Shown here piece after piece: positions 15,616-25,600 of a DNA stretch of 64,000 nucleotides (within the stretch, counting starts at the first letter, position 1; every line of letters begins with the position of its first letter). The notes beneath the pieces were generated by a model. It saw nothing but the letters and a program-made list of their open reading frames with translations, did not search any database and was not told the DNA's origin. Source of the DNA: UBA7672 sp965229115 (GTDB taxonomy: Bacteria > Pseudomonadota > Alphaproteobacteria > Caulobacterales > Hyphomonadaceae); NCBI GenBank assembly GCA_965229115.1, contig CBDDIR010000003.1, positions 4,030,001 to 4,094,000 on the forward strand, read 5' to 3'. The position numbers and the translations under genes were made by a program.

Positions 15616-18096
15616 CTAATGGCAGCCGCTCCCCGAACGGCTCTTTTTCGGCGGCGGGAGAAGCGGCCGCGGGCTGGCCGCCTCATCGGGCTGTGCAGCG
15701 CCAAGCCGCAGCGAGTTCACGATGACGGAGACCGAAGACAGCGCCATCGCCAGCGCCGCAATCATCGGCGATAGCAGCTGGCCCGTCAGTGGGTAGAGAA
15801 GGCCAGCGGCAACCGGTATCCCCAGTGCGTTATAGCCGAAGGCAAAGACGAGGTTCTGCCGGATGTTCGCCATCGTCGCCCGCGACACCGCCCGGCCTTT
15901 GACGACGCCCGACAGGTCGCCCTTCAACAACGTGACGCCCGCGCTCTCGATCGCGACGTCCGTTCCGGTGCCCATGGCGATCCCGACATCCGCTGCGGCG
16001 AGGGCGGGCGCGTCGTTGACGCCATCGCCCGCCATCGCCACGACGCGGCCTTCGCGTTTCAGGCGTTCGACAATCCGTGATTTATCCTCTGGCAGAACCT
16101 CGGCTTCGACGTTGGTGATGCCGAGGGTCCGGCCGACCGCTTCCGCCGTCGTGCGGTTGTCGCCCGTCAGCATCACCAGATCGATGCCCTGGGCGCGTAG
16201 GGCCTTCAGCGACTCCGGCGTCGACGTCTTGATGCGATCGGCAATGCCGAGAACGCCAGCGAGTTGACCGTCGATCGCTACAAAGATTGCCGTAATGCCT
16301 TCGGCGCGCAGGCGCTCGGCTCCGGAACCCAGCTGGGACGTGGCAATATCGAGTTCGTCCATGTAGCGCTCGGCTCCAAGCGCGACAGCACGGCCTTCGA
16401 CCTTGCCGACCACACCTTTGCCCGTCGGAGAGTCAAACTCGGAAGGCTCGACGATTGCAATGCTGCGCTCCTTGGCGGCCGCGACGATGGCGAGCGCCAG
16501 CGGATGTTCGCTGCGTTGCTCAAGGCTGGCGGCGGCTCGTAGCAGGTCAGGCTCACTCACGCCCGCAACGGTTTCGATCGCGACGACGCCCGGCTTGCCT
16601 TCGGTCAGCGTGCCTGTCTTGTCCAGCACCAGCGTGTTGACCTTCTCAAACCGCTCCAGCGCTTCGGCGTTGCGGATCAGGACGCCCTGGCGGGCGGCGC
16701 GGCCGACGCCCGCCATGATCGACATGGGTGTCGCCAGGCCAAGCGCACACGGACAGGCGATGATCAGGACCGAGACGGCGGCAATAAGACCGTAGGTAAA
16801 GGACGGTTGCGGCCCGAACGCCCACCAGCCGATGAAGGCGAGAATGGCGATCGCGATGACCGCAGGCACGAACCAGCCGGAGACCTTGTCAGCCAGACGC
16901 TGGATGGGCGCGCGGCTGCGCTGCGCGTCCGCAACCAGCTGAACGATCTGGGAGAGCATGGTGTCACGGCCGACGCGCTTGGCTTCGATGACAAGCGCGC
17001 CCGTCTGATTGAGCGTGCCCGCGATGACGTTGTCCCCAACGTTGCGAGTCACCGGCATGGATTCGCCCGTGACCATGGATTCATCGAGCGTCGAACGCCC
17101 GTCGAGCACAACGCCATCGACTGGCGTTTTCTCGCCGGGCCGGACGCGCAACTTGTCGCCGACGACGATTGCATCGAGCGGCACTTCGGCTTCCTCGCCA
17201 TTGCTGATACGCCGGGCGGTCTTCGGGGCAAGGTCAAGCAGCGCGCGGATCGCTCCGCCAGTGCGCTCGCGCGCGCCGAGTTCCAGAACCTGACCGAGAA
17301 GCACCAGAACCGTGATGACGGCGGCCGCTTCGAAATAGACCGAGACGTCGCCATGGGGGCCGCGGAACTCCGGCGGGAAGGCGGTCGGAAAGAGCAGGGC
17401 GACAACGCTGTACGTCCACGCAACGCCCGTGCCCAGGGCGATCAGCGTGAACATGTTGAGGTTGCGATTGACGAGCGAGGCATAGCCCCGCTCGAAGAAC
17501 GGCCACCCGGCCCAAAGGACGACTGGCGTTGCGAGGGCGAATTGTATCCACGCGTTGATGTGCGGCGGCAAAAGCGCGTCGACATTGAAGATGTGGCGGC
17601 CCATTTCGAGCACAAGCACGGGCAGCGCGAGCGCGAGACCAATCCAGAAACGGCGCGACATGTCGCGCAGCTCAATGTTCGGCCCGGCGTCCGCCTTCGG
17701 CATTATTGGCTCTAGCGCCATGCCGCAGATCGGGCATGAGCCCGGGCCATCCCGGACAATCTCGGGGTGCATCGGGCAGGTCCATTTGCTGCCTGCTGGC
17801 GCTGCGACCGTCGCTGCAGCCGCTGTTGGTGTGGCGGCCGCGTGATGATGATGGTGGTGATCTTGTTCACCGCCGCCCCCTGTGTTGGCTGGCCCGCTTG
17901 AGCAGCAGCTATGGCCAGCATTGGCGGTGGGCCTGGAGTAGCGTGCCGGGTCGGCCGCGAACTTGGCCTTGCAGCCGGCGCTACAGAACAAGACGTCACG
18001 GCCTTCAAGGGTCGTGCGATGCGGCGTGTCGACCTTCGCGGTCATCCCGCAGACCGGATCTGTCAGCGCAGGTTTTTCGGAAAGATCAGGGTTCAT
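15616..18096 (-). CDS. copA: P1B-1 copper-translocating ATPase with YHS and heavy-metal-binding N-terminal domains
   Basis: Inner-membrane Cu(I) exporter of 826 residues. The N-terminus has a YHS domain (DPVCGMTAK ... FCSAGCKAKF), a linker with a run of His residues, and an HMBD motif (WTCPMHPEIVRDGPGSCPICGM) instead of the usual CxxC ferredoxin-like domain. Eight membrane helices follow, with CPC (about residues 448-450), DKTGTLTEG (D about 491), SEHPLA, GDGVNDAPA, and the helix 7/8 signature with Tyr-Asn and MALSSVSV typical of Cu(I) pumps. It is transcribed divergently from csoR across two CsoR-like operators. The symbol copA is also used for the multicopper oxidase at 6.6 kb. Confidence 0.95.
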   Translation of the reverse strand: MNPDLSEKPALTDPVCGMTAKVDTPHRTTLEGRDVLFCSAGCKAKFAADPARYSRPTANAGHSCCSSGPANTGGGGEQDHHHHHHAAATPTAAAATVAAPAGSKWTCPMHPEIVRDGPGSCPICGMALEPIMPKADAGPNIELRDMSRRFWIGLALALPVLVLEMGRHIFNVDALLPPHINAWIQFALATPVVLWAGWPFFERGYASLVNRNLNMFTLIALGTGVAWTYSVVALLFPTAFPPEFRGPHGDVSVYFEAAAVITVLVLLGQVLELGARERTGGAIRALLDLAPKTARRISNGEEAEVPLDAIVVGDKLRVRPGEKTPVDGVVLDGRSTLDESMVTGESMPVTRNVGDNVIAGTLNQTGALVIEAKRVGRDTMLSQIVQLVADAQRSRAPIQRLADKVSGWFVPAVIAIAILAFIGWWAFGPQPSFTYGLIAAVSVLIIACPCALGLATPMSIMAGVGRAARQGVLIRNAEALERFEKVNTLVLDKTGTLTEGKPGVVAIETVAGVSEPDLLRAAASLEQRSEHPLALAIVAAAKERSIAIVEPSEFDSPTGKGVVGKVEGRAVALGAERYMDELDIATSQLGSGAERLRAEGITAIFVAIDGQLAGVLGIADRIKTSTPESLKALRAQGIDLVMLTGDNRTTAEAVGRTLGITNVEAEVLPEDKSRIVERLKREGRVVAMAGDGVNDAPALAAADVGIAMGTGTDVAIESAGVTLLKGDLSGVVKGRAVSRATMANIRQNLVFAFGYNALGIPVAAGLLYPLTGQLLSPMIAALAMALSSVSVIVNSLRLGAAQPDEAASPRPLLPPPKKSRSGSGCH

Positions 18097-18132
18097 GGCG
18101 CCCTCCGGGCTTGCATCTCACACGATTTATAT

Positions 18133-18149
18133 ATACCCTATGGGGGTAT
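18133..18149. promoter_or_regulatory. CsoR-type operator 1
   Basis: The 17-bp sequence ATACCC-TAT-GGGGGTAT is a near-perfect dyad with the G-tract/C-tract layout of CsoR/RcnR-family operators. It lies between the divergent Cu(I) ATPase and csoR genes, 36 bp upstream of the ATPase start codon and 26 bp before the csoR start. Confidence 0.7.
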
Positions 18150-18157
18150 CACTCAAG

Positions 18158-18172
18158 TACCCGGGAGGGGTA
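18158..18172. promoter_or_regulatory. CsoR-type operator 2
   Basis: TACCC-GGGAG-GGGTA, a second TACCC/GGGTA dyad 25 bp (centre to centre about 24 bp) from operator 1 and only 3 bp before the csoR start codon, where it overlaps the expected ribosome site (GGGAGGGG). Binding here could block both transcription and initiation of csoR. Confidence 0.6.
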
Positions 18173-18175
18173 TAT

Positions 18176-18442
18176 ATGGACACGGCGGTTTCGCAGAAGG
18201 TTCTGAAAAACCTTAACAGGGTTGAAGGGCAGGTGCGCGGCATCGCCCAGATGGTCCAAGCGGATCGTTACTGCATCGATGTGGTGACGCAGATCGAAGC
18301 CGCGCGCGCCGCGCTGGCGCGTATCGAAAGCGATCTGTTGCGGCAGCACCTAGGTCATTGCGTGCAGCGCGCTATGAAATCAAAGAACGCGGCCGAACAG
18401 GAAAAAGTCATCGAGGAGCTGGTCGGCGTTTTCAGGCGCTGA
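18176..18442 (+). CDS. csoR: CsoR-family copper-sensing repressor
   Basis: An 88-residue all-helical repressor (DUF156 family). The start at 18176 gives the normal CsoR length; a longer in-frame reading from 17963 runs back through the ATPase gene and is rejected. Family features: NLNRVEGQVRGIAQMV at the start, and the Cu(I) ligand set Cys33, His58 and Cys62 (YCIDV ... QHLGHC), the C-H-C signature of CsoR rather than RcnR. Cu(I) binding would release it from the two operators just upstream and derepress the divergent ATPase and its own gene. Confidence 0.92.
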   Translation: MDTAVSQKVLKNLNRVEGQVRGIAQMVQADRYCIDVVTQIEAARAALARIESDLLRQHLGHCVQRAMKSKNAAEQEKVIEELVGVFRR

Positions 18443-18613
18443 CACCCCAAGCGCGCAGCGCTCTCCTGGGATACGCAAGGTGACGGCTGATCCCTCAGAG
18501 GTTGGCGATTTATTCGTCGACCGGCTCTCGCATTGCGAATTCGCGCTGCCGCCGGCTGGGTTTCGGCTGCGCGGAGCTTAGGTCGTAGGGGCGGCAACCC
18601 AGAGGAGCGCCCC

Positions 18614-19045
18614 ATGTACAAGAACTACTTCATACAGCTCGGCCTCAGCGCGATTGCGATGTTCATAGCGATGTATGCGATGATCGCATCGCTTGAGCAC
18701 TTCGTCGTCAATCTCAACATGATCTATATGACGCTACTGATGGTCGCGCCGATGGCCGTCATCATGTTGCTCTTCATGCGGGACATGTACAAAGACAAAC
18801 GCATGAATGTTATCGTTCTCGCTGTCAGCGCCATCATGTTTGTGGGGGCGTTGCTCGGCATTCGTACGCAGACGCCGATCGGGGATGACGAACTCATGCG
18901 GGCGATGATCCCGCACCATTCCGGTGCGATCCTGATGTGCGAGCAAGCTGATCTTTCGGACCCGCAGGTGCAGTCGCTCTGCCGGACGATTATCGACGCG
19001 CAGCACCGAGAGATTGCAGAAATGCAGGCCTTGTTGGCGCGCTAA
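18614..19045 (+). CDS. DUF305 family membrane protein
   Basis: A 143-residue protein with three or four membrane helices (about residues 8-30, 38-58, 68-90) followed by a DUF305-type helical domain: MRAMIPHHSGAILMCEQADLSDPQVQSLCRTIIDAQHREIAEMQALL. The HH and Met/Cys residues could bind metal; such proteins recur in copper islands. The start at 18614 has AGAGGAG just before it; an upstream ATG at 18533 has no ribosome site. Role unknown. Confidence 0.85.
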   Translation: MYKNYFIQLGLSAIAMFIAMYAMIASLEHFVVNLNMIYMTLLMVAPMAVIMLLFMRDMYKDKRMNVIVLAVSAIMFVGALLGIRTQTPIGDDELMRAMIPHHSGAILMCEQADLSDPQVQSLCRTIIDAQHREIAEMQALLAR

Positions 19046-19609
19046 CTGGAGAGCGCAGTTCGTGGTGAGTCTGGCGCGGCCTTCATGGCGCTCAATATGC
19101 AAGCCAAGCGCAGCCGGACTGTGCGTCAAAGCTAATCTTAAGTTCGGTTTGGAGAGTGCCATGCCAGCCATTCCATGTTTCACAGGCTACCGCGAACCTC
19201 GATGTCTCCTCACCGACGGAAGAGCTACCCAGCACATAAACCTCGCTCTTGGGAGCTCACCTCTCATCTCGTGGGCGAACGGGCGACGGGCGCGCTCGCT
19301 TTTCGACGGCCATCAGCGTTCACGTTGGACTGAGACAGGTGCCAGGTCCGCGCCGCCGCTTGAGCGGCAGTTCGACGGCATTGGGTTTAGGATTAGGCCG
19401 CTAAAGCATTGGCAAGCAGAGCTTTAACGCGGTGGCGCGCTCATGGGAGCGCCGAAGCAAGACCCGAACCGGGTTCCAAGGAGCATGCGTCTCGAAAGCG
19501 CGACGGGCGTATTGCAGGGCAATAGTATTTATTTAGCTTCCGATGTGGGCTATCCCACAGACGTGACGTTCATCCAAACTCAATGGTTTGGTTGCAGAAA
19601 ACGCTGATT
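19046..19609. other. Long intergenic region with a short perfect dyad
   Basis: About 560 bp without a convincing gene; an open frame at 19014-19427 starts inside the DUF305 gene and has no family features. At 19544-19559 the dyad TGTGGG-CTAT-CCCACA lies about 50 bp before the His-rich protein gene that opens the first czc cluster. It could be an operator or a short hairpin. Confidence 0.4.
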
Positions 19610-20032
19610 ATGTTTCTCCTCCGTCGGCTCTTGAGCGCCTTCCTAGCGCTTGCGTTCGCAAGCTACGGCGCCGTTGCAAGTGCGACGGTTCATGCCCACG
19701 CCGCCTCCGATCACCACCACAACATTTTGCATAGCCTCGCCCAGGACTTCGTCGCTGATGACAATCACGGCGATGAAGGCAATGCGCACGCGCATTCAAA
19801 TGACATGGAGCACGAAACCGTCACGGCGTCCGGCGCCACGCCTCAATCTGGCGAACAAGAGCAGGCCGTTGTATTCCACGCCCACGCGGTTGCTGCCTTC
19901 ACGACCGTTGCCGAGCCACTCGTACTGAGGCAGCTCTTCCTTGTCCCCCTCAAGCGGGATATTCCGCGTTCGACAGTCCCCGTTTCGGGGCTGTTCTCGC
20001 CGTTGCTGAAGCCCCCGCGCACCTTCCTCTGA
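19610..20032 (+). CDS. Small secreted His-rich protein upstream of czcC
   Basis: A 140-residue protein with a signal peptide (MFLLRRLLSAFLALAFASYG ... ASA) and a mature part rich in His, Asp and Glu: VHAHAASDHHH, DDNHGDEGNAHAHSNDMEHE, VVFHAHAVAAF. It probably binds Zn, Cd or Co in the periplasm. It precedes the outer-membrane gene of the first czc system by 60 bp; another small His/Cys-bearing secreted protein precedes the second system at 28999. An alternative ATG at 19583 adds nine residues. No named family is recognised with certainty. Confidence 0.7.
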   Translation: MFLLRRLLSAFLALAFASYGAVASATVHAHAASDHHHNILHSLAQDFVADDNHGDEGNAHAHSNDMEHETVTASGATPQSGEQEQAVVFHAHAVAAFTTVAEPLVLRQLFLVPLKRDIPRSTVPVSGLFSPLLKPPRTFL

Positions 20033-20091
20033 TCCAAACCCGCGCCCGCGTTTGACGCGGCGACCGACTGTTTGCATCCGAGGAGTTTTAC

Positions 20092-21348
20092 GTGTCCTTT
20101 CACAAGTATACGGCCCTATTGGGGGCCGTGTGCGCCGCGAGCCTGACTTCAGGCCAAGCGCTCGCACAGGTGGCTGAGTCAGCCGATCTCCTATCTATGG
20201 GCGAGGCGATCAATCGCGCGTTACAGGACACGCCAATCCTGAGGGTAAGCGATGCCGCCAGCCGCGCCGCTGATGCTTCCATCAGGCAAGCGGATCGCGC
20301 GCTGAATCCGAGTATCGACGTCTTGGTCGAAAATGGCCTCGGCACGGGCTACTACAGCAGCCTGAAAAGGGCCGAGAGTACGCTCACGTTCAATCAGACA
20401 ATCGAGCGTGGCGGTGATCGGCAGGCCCGCACGCAGCTCGCTGTGCGCCAAGGCGAGCGGATCAAGGTCGAGGGCGACATCGCACGCCAGGACCTCGCGT
20501 TCGAAGTTGCCACGGCCTATGTCGGCGCGCAGCGTGCTGCATCCGAGCGGCAGATTGCCGAGGCGCGCCTCGCGATTGCTCGGGAGACGTTGACCACCGT
20601 CCAACGGCGTGTCGAGGCGGCCCGCGATCCGCTGCTTGCCTCAGCACGTTCGCTGACGGTGGTAGCTGAAGCCGAGATAGCGTTGGAAAACGCCAGGCGT
20701 GCGGAGAGTGCGGCGTTGGCAAACCTGGCCACGTTCTGGCTCGGCCGCCCTGATTTCCATGTGGAAACGGCTTCGTTCTCGGACGTCGACGATGACGGGC
20801 TTCTCAGGAGCCATGAGGCCCCTGAAATCGTGGCGGCTCGCGCCGCCGAACGAGAAGCTGACGCAAGGATCGCTGTTGAACGTGCGCGTGCGAAACTCGA
20901 TCCGACTGTGTCGGCAGGGGTTCGCTATTTCAGCGACAACAACGAGGCAGCTTTTGTAGTCGGCTTCTCGATCCCTCTCGGGATCAACGACAACAACGGC
21001 GGCGCTATCGACCGAGCATCGGCCGATCGGCTTCGCGCTCAGTACGAAGGCGAGGCATTGCGGCGATCGCTAGATCGCCAGACCGCCAGCGCGCGTTCCC
21101 AGATGTCCATCGCGTCGTCGGAAATCGCGTCACTCGATGCACGCCTTCTGCCGGCCGCGCAGGATGCAGTGACGCGTGCGCGCCAAGGTTACGAGCAGGG
21201 TGGGTTCTCCTACCTCGATGTTCTCGACGCCCAGCGTGTCCTCGCAAATGCGCAGGTCCAACGCGTTTCCGCCCTCTCAGCCTATCACCGCGCCCGCCTG
21301 GCGCTGATCCGTTTGATGGGCGGCTACGCCGTCCAATCCCCCCAGTGA
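20092..21348 (+). CDS. czcC: TolC-family outer membrane protein (CzcC-like), czc system 1
   Basis: Outer-membrane channel of the first CzcCBA-type pump, 418 residues. GTG start with GAGGAG upstream; signal peptide ends ALAQ. Two repeats of the outer-membrane efflux domain are visible: INRALQDTPILRVSDAASRAADASIRQADRALNPSIDV and the second containing ARAKLDPTVSAGVRYFSDNNEAAFVVGFSIPLGINDNNGG, ending QGGFSYLDVLDAQRVLANAQ. Its stop overlaps the adaptor start by GTGA. Zn/Co/Cd specificity is inferred from the pump gene. Confidence 0.92.
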   Translation: MSFHKYTALLGAVCAASLTSGQALAQVAESADLLSMGEAINRALQDTPILRVSDAASRAADASIRQADRALNPSIDVLVENGLGTGYYSSLKRAESTLTFNQTIERGGDRQARTQLAVRQGERIKVEGDIARQDLAFEVATAYVGAQRAASERQIAEARLAIARETLTTVQRRVEAARDPLLASARSLTVVAEAEIALENARRAESAALANLATFWLGRPDFHVETASFSDVDDDGLLRSHEAPEIVAARAAEREADARIAVERARAKLDPTVSAGVRYFSDNNEAAFVVGFSIPLGINDNNGGAIDRASADRLRAQYEGEALRRSLDRQTASARSQMSIASSEIASLDARLLPAAQDAVTRARQGYEQGGFSYLDVLDAQRVLANAQVQRVSALSAYHRARLALIRLMGGYAVQSPQ

Positions 21349-22613
21349 GAATGAACATGATAAACTTCAAGACGGGACTTCTGACCGCTGCCGCCTTCGC
21401 TGCTGCCTTGGCAGCGTCCTCATGCGGTGAGAAGACATCTGTGGCCGAGGGCAGCGAAGCCGCTGCTACGGCATCGGGTGAGTATGAGCGCGGACCACAT
21501 CGGGGCCGGATGTTGCGGGACGGCGATCTCGCCATCGAGATGACCATCTTCGAAGATGGCGTCGATCCCGAATTCCACGTTTATGCCTATCAGAATGACA
21601 AGCTGATCCCGCCGGGAGAGGTCGCACTCACAGTCGAACTCACCCGCCTCGGAAACAAGATAGACCGTTTCACGTTCACGCCGCGTGAGGACTATCTCCT
21701 CGGCAGTGGCGTCGTCACCGAGCCGCACTCCTTCGATGTGAAGGTTTATGCAACCCGCGGGGGCAAGGCGTCGGAATGGACATACGCCTCATATGAAGGC
21801 CGCACGACCTTTGCGAAGGATGCGGCGGACGAGGCCGGCGTAAAAGTCGAGCCAGCAGGTCCGGCCAGCATCGACCAGTCGATCTCGCTTACCGGCCGCG
21901 TCGAGCTTCAACCGGAAGGTCGCGCCGAAGTTCGGGCTTGGTATCCAGGACGGGTTGTCACGATGACCCGATCCATCGGTGACCGCGTCCAGAAGGGCGA
22001 GACGCTCGCGACCGTTACATCCAGTGAAAGCCTTCAGACCTATGCGATCCCGGCGCCGATCAGCGGAATCATCCTTGAGCGCGGCGTGTCAGCCGGTGAT
22101 GTCGCCTCCTCGAGCCCGCTTTACGTCATTGCCGATGCCCGGAAGCTGCACGCGGAGTTCTACATCTACCCGCGCGACGCCGAGCGTCTGCGGGCGGGGC
22201 AGCCGATCGAGGTCAAGAACCTCGGCGGTACAGAAAGCTACAAGGGCAAGATCGAAGTCGTCCTGCCGACCTCCGATCTCCTGACCCAAACCGTAGTCGC
22301 GCACGTCGAACTTCCCAACCCGGACGGCCGCACGTGGCGACCGGGGCAGGCCGTTGAAGGGCAGGTGACCGTTGCCGCTGACAACGTGCCACTGGCCGTT
22401 CGCACACGCGCCCTGCAGCGCTTCCGCGACTTCACAGTTGTCTTCGCGCGCGTGGGAGAGACCTACGAAGTGCGGATGCTTGAGCTTGGCCGTCGGTCCT
22501 CCGAATGGACCGAAGTGCTCGGCGGCCTCGCACCTGGTGAAGTCTATGTAAGCGACAATGCCTTCCTCATCCGCGCGGACATTGAAAAGTCCGGCGCCAG
22601 CCACGATCACTGA
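21345..22613 (+). CDS. czcB: RND efflux periplasmic adaptor (CzcB-like), czc system 1
   Basis: A 422-residue adaptor. The signal ends in a lipobox-like AASSC (Cys about residue 27). Residues 45-165 form an extra N-terminal domain (GPHRGRMLRDGDLAIEMTIFEDGVDPEFHVY ...) seen in CzcB-type adaptors, followed by the barrel-sandwich, lipoyl motif (AIPAPISGIILERGVSAGD) and C-terminal membrane-proximal domain. The protein ends SHDH. GTG start at 21345 overlaps czcC; ATG 21351 is an alternative. Nine bases separate it from czcA. Confidence 0.92.
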   Translation: MRMNMINFKTGLLTAAAFAAALAASSCGEKTSVAEGSEAAATASGEYERGPHRGRMLRDGDLAIEMTIFEDGVDPEFHVYAYQNDKLIPPGEVALTVELTRLGNKIDRFTFTPREDYLLGSGVVTEPHSFDVKVYATRGGKASEWTYASYEGRTTFAKDAADEAGVKVEPAGPASIDQSISLTGRVELQPEGRAEVRAWYPGRVVTMTRSIGDRVQKGETLATVTSSESLQTYAIPAPISGIILERGVSAGDVASSSPLYVIADARKLHAEFYIYPRDAERLRAGQPIEVKNLGGTESYKGKIEVVLPTSDLLTQTVVAHVELPNPDGRTWRPGQAVEGQVTVAADNVPLAVRTRALQRFRDFTVVFARVGETYEVRMLELGRRSSEWTEVLGGLAPGEVYVSDNAFLIRADIEKSGASHDH

Positions 22614-22621
22614 GGACCGCC

Positions 22622-25600
22622 ATGCTTAAGAGCATCATCCACCTCTCAATCAAATTCCGATGGGCCGTTCTGGCCATCGTGGTTTGCCTGATTGGCCTTG
22701 GCGTCTGGAGTTTCCAGCGCCTGCCGATCGACGCCACACCGGACATCACCAACGTCCAGGTGCAAATCAACACCGAGGCGCGTGGCTACTCGCCACTCGA
22801 AGCAGAGCAACGGGTTACCTATCCGGTTGAAACGGCAATCGCCGGCATTCCGGGGCTCGACTTCACCCGTTCTGTGTCGCGCTATGGCCTGTCGCAGGTG
22901 ACTGTCGTTTTCGAGGACGGGACGGACATCTACTTCGCCCGACAGCAGGTCAACGAGCGTCTGCAGTCGGTGCGCAGCCAGCTGCCACCCGGCGTTGAGC
23001 CGCAACTCGGCCCGATTGCGACCGGGCTCGGCGAAATCTTCATGTACGTCGTCGAGGCGGAAGAGGGCGCGCGCAAGCCAGACGGTTCTGCCTACACGCC
23101 TGAGGATCTCCGCACGCTTCAGGACTGGGTCATCCGGCCGCAGCTTCGCTCGACGAAGGGCGTGACCGAAGTCAACACGATCGGCGGCTTCGTCCGCCAG
23201 TATCATGTGACGCCTTGGCCCTCGCGCCTCACGGCGCTGGGCCTGACGCTCGATGATGTCATCGATGCGCTTGAGACGAACAACGCCAACCTCGGCGCTG
23301 GCTATGTCGAGCGCTATGGCGAGCAATTGTTGCTGCGTTCGCCCGGTCAGGCTGCCGGCATCGAGGACCTGAACGGGATCGTCGTCGCTGAACGGAACGG
23401 CGTTCCCATCCGGGTGGCTGACGTCGCCGATGTCATCATGGGTGAGGAGCTTCGTACGGGCGCCGCGACCGAGAATGGCAAGGAAATCGTTCTCGGCACG
23501 GTCTTCATGCTCATGGGTGAAAACAGCAAGGCTGTGGCGCAGGCCACAGCAGAGAAGCTGGAGATCGCAGCTCGAGCGCTTCCGGCTGGCGTCAGCGCCA
23601 AGCCGATTTACGACCGGACGGAACTCGTCAACCGCACGGTCGAAACCGTCGAGAAGAACCTCGTCGAGGGCGCGCTGCTCGTCATCGTTATCCTCTTCCT
23701 CCTGCTCGGCAACTTCCGTGCGGCGCTGATCACCGCGTTCGTCATTCCGCTCGCCATGCTCATGACCATTACAGGCATGGTCGCGAACAAGGTGTCGGGC
23801 AATCTGATGAGCCTCGGGGCGCTCGACTTCGGTCTGATCGTCGACGGGGCCGTCATTATCGTCGAGAACTGCCTGCGACGCTTCGGGGAAGCCCAGCATG
23901 GCCTTGGCCGTCTTCTGACGCGCGAGGAACGTTTTGCGCTCGCGGAAGACGCAACCGTGGAAGTGATCAAGCCGTCCATCTTCGGCGTGCTTATCATCAC
24001 GCTGGTTTACGTGCCGATCTTCGCGCTCTCGGGCGTCGAAGGGAAGATGTTCCACCCGATGGCGTTCACGGTTGTGCTCGCACTGACGGCGGCGCTCCTT
24101 CTGTCCCTCACATTCGTTCCGGCCGCCATCGCCCTGTTCGTGACGGGCAAGGTCTCCGAGAAAGAAAGTGCGATCATGCGCGGCGCGCGTTCGGCCTACG
24201 AGCCCATGCTCAACGCCGCCCTGCGGTTCCGCGGGTTCATCGTCGCCGGCGCCGTGGCGCTGGTGGCGCTGGCAGGCTTTGCAGCTTCTCGTATGGGTTC
24301 GGAGTTCATTCCGAATCTCGACGAGGGCGACATCGCTCTTCACGCGCTTCGCATTCCGGGAACCAGCCTGACGCAGGCGCTTGCCATGCAAACGGCCCTG
24401 GAAAGCAAGATTCGCGACATGCCGGAGGTTGAACGCGTTGTGGCGAAAATCGGGACGGCGGACATCGCAACCGACCCGATGCCCCCAAGCGTGGCCGACA
24501 CCTTCGTTCTCCTGAAGGACCGCAAGGAATGGCCAGACCCGAACAAGCCCAAGGCCCAGGTCGTCTCTGAACTCGAAGCTATCGTTCGCCGCGTCCCCGG
24601 CAACAATTACGAGTTCACGCAGCCGATCCAGATGCGCTTCAACGAGCTTATCTCGGGCGTCCGTTCGGACGTCGCCATCAAGGTCTTCGGCGACGATCCC
24701 GAACAGCTGCTCGCGCTGGGTGACCAGATCGAGACGCTGGTCAACGGCATCGAAGGTGCCCAGGATCCCAAGGTCGAACAGGTCACCGGCCTCCCGGTCC
24801 TGCAAGTCACGCCGAACAGGCCAGCTCTCGCGCGCCTTGGCTTGAACGTGTCCGATCTACAGTCCGTGCTTGGCGCCTCCTTTGGCGGCGCCGACGCGGG
24901 TGCGATCTTCGAGGGGGATCGGCGTTTCGACGTGGTGGTCCGGCTTCCGGAATCGCTGCGCAGGGACGTCGATGCCATCGGCCAGCTCCGCATCCCGCTT
25001 CGTCAGCGTGATGGCGAGACCATGCGTGGCTTCGTGCCGCTGCAAGAGGTCGCGACGATCGAGCTTTCGATCGGCGCCAACCAGATCAGCCGTGAAAACG
25101 GCAAGCGTCGGGTTGTCGTTACCTCGAACGTCCGTGATCGCGATCTCGGCTCGTTCGTCACGGAAGTGCAGCGCAAGGTTGCTCAGGAGATCACAATCCT
25201 GCCCGGTTATTGGGTGGAATATGGCGGCACCTTCCAGCAGCTGATCTCGGGCGCACAGCGTCTTGCGCTGGTCGTCCCCGTCGCTCTGCTGCTGATCCTG
25301 GGACTTCTCTACGCCTTGTTCAGGTCCGCAAAGGACGCGCTCATCGTGTTCTCGGGCGTTCCCCTGGCGATGACGGGCGGCATTGCCGCTCTTCTGATCC
25401 GCGACCTTCCGCTGTCGATCTCGGCGGGCGTTGGCTTCATCGCGCTCTCGGGCGTGGCGGTGCTCAACGGCGTCGTGATGCTCACCTTCATCCGCTCCCT
25501 GCGGCAGGAAGGGCGGCTTCTCGACGACGCCATCGTTGAAGGGGCGCTGACCCGTCTCCGGCCCGTTCTCATGACGGCGCTGGTGGCGAGCCTCGGCTTC

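Noticed and set aside
19014..19427. 137-residue open frame after the DUF305 gene
   Set aside because: It starts inside the DUF305 gene, has no ribosome site and no family-like segment; composition looks non-coding.
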